From JAWXCE01 sp034440495 (lineage in GTDB: Bacteria > Pseudomonadota > Alphaproteobacteria > Rhizobiales > Rhodomicrobiaceae), in the NCBI GenBank assembly GCA_034440495.1, contig JAWXCE010000026.1, positions 1-64,000 on the forward strand: DNA of 64,000 nucleotides, written 5' to 3'. The position numbers were made by a program, and so were the translations under genes. Shown here piece by piece: positions 63,632 through 64,000 of the stretch (its first letter is position 1; the number at the start of each line of letters is the position of its first letter). Under the pieces are notes generated by a model. That model saw only the letters and a program-made list of their open reading frames with translations. It had not been told where the DNA came from and did no database searches.

Positions 63632-64000
63632 TTATTGCAGGTCGCGGGCGACGTGCGGCGATCTGAGAATTTTCTCGACCTTCTCCGCCTGATCGAGCGT
63701 GACGTCAAGCTTGAAAGTGATCTCCGGCACATACCGCAAGTCAATACGTTTGGCTAGCGCCCCGCGTACGAATTTTTGGTTGCGCACTAGTGCGGCGAGC
63801 ACCTTATCGCGCGCAGTCATGTCGAGCGGCGAGACAAACGCGGTGACCTGCCGCAAATCCGGGCTGGCCTTGACCTCCGTCACCTGGACGATCTCGCCGT
63901 CCAGTTCCGGATCGACGATCTCGGTGCGCATGAACATCTCGGCGAGCGCATGGCGGATCACTTCGCCGACACGAAGCTGTCGCTGTGATGGGCCTTTTGC
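63632..64000 (-). CDS. rbfA: Ribosome-binding factor A (5' end outside window)
   Basis: The frame is open to the right edge, giving 122 residues without the natural start. The visible opening KGPSQRQLRVGEVIRHALAE is the usual RbfA N-terminus, so only a few residues are missing; the internal GTG at 63961 is not the start. The single KH-like domain continues with VQVTEVKASPDLRQVTAFVSPL and FKLDVTLDQAEKVEKIL. It matures the 5' end of 16S rRNA. truB follows after 28 bases. Confidence 0.95.
   Translation of the reverse strand, partial: AKGPSQRQLRVGEVIRHALAEMFMRTEIVDPELDGEIVQVTEVKASPDLRQVTAFVSPLDMTARDKVLAALVRNQKFVRGALAKRIDLRYVPEITFKLDVTLDQAEKVEKILRSPHVARDLQ

Overview
The window looks like chromosomal DNA of an alphaproteobacterium, most likely of the Hyphomicrobiales (Rhizobiales) type. 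The reasons are the sdhCDAB order, SUF-type iron-sulfur genes, the zur-znuC pair, several gene families typical of that order (HAD-IIA TIGR01459-like, TIGR03808-like Tat repeat protein, SoxYZ-like carrier, DUF2126 transglutaminase cluster) and short palindromes built on CCGGG..CCCGG next to parE. The genus cannot be fixed from the sequence alone. Most of the window is GC-rich backbone with compact, often overlapping operons; AT-rich patches at 11.7-13.5, 14.0-14.5, 41.7-46.1 and 48.2-48.7 kb stand out.

Layout. 0-1.3 kb: zinc uptake ATPase (znuC, cut by the window edge) behind its repressor zur, with a candidate Zur operator touching the zur start codon. 1.9-7.7 kb: a three-gene minus-strand operon of circularly permuted ATP-grasp, alpha-E and transglutaminase/DUF2126 proteins, a predicted peptide-ligase system without a known product. 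7.9-11.6 kb: alpha/beta hydrolase, an orphan Tdi1-like immunity protein and pnp, which is here 50 kb from rpsO-truB-rbfA (62.3-64 kb). 11.8-13.5 kb: a broken RTX gene. 14.5-18.0 kb: succinate dehydrogenase sdhCDAB. 18.2-24.8 kb: aroC, a phosphatase, a membrane-anchored 30-residue-repeat protein cut by one amber codon, fabI, pdxH and a LysE exporter. 24.9-28.8 kb: a glutathione transferase followed by three Tat-exported enzymes (a maleate isomerase-like protein and two paralogous metallo-beta-lactamase-fold hydrolases). 28.8-41.1 kb: mostly housekeeping and stress genes (glycosyltransferase, radical SAM, rnhB, SDR, phosphatase, thpR, sodB, glycosylase, thioredoxin). 41.3 kb: tRNA-Gly(GCC).

Downstream of the tRNA, 41.4-47.8 kb is an accessory island of toxin type: a HlyC-like RTX-toxin lysine acyltransferase, small membrane proteins, a large Hint-domain protein, two further unknown reading frames ending in a helix-turn-helix domain, and a wrecked HlyD adaptor. 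It looks like a decaying or reshuffled type I secretion toxin locus. A Tat-exported beta-helix protein of mosaic base composition and a cluster of REP-like palindromes lead to parE (49.3-51.3 kb), then a HigB/HigA-like toxin-antitoxin pair. 52.3-64 kb returns to backbone: rhlE-type helicase, sufS-sufT-sufA, creA, a SoxYZ fusion carrier, ada, a HAD phosphatase, and rpsO-truB-rbfA at the right edge.

A feature of the whole window is the number of reading frames broken by a single lesion, many at short homopolymers (A6, A8, G9, T runs). Either accessory genes are decaying or the assembly carries homopolymer-length errors; both readings are kept open below.
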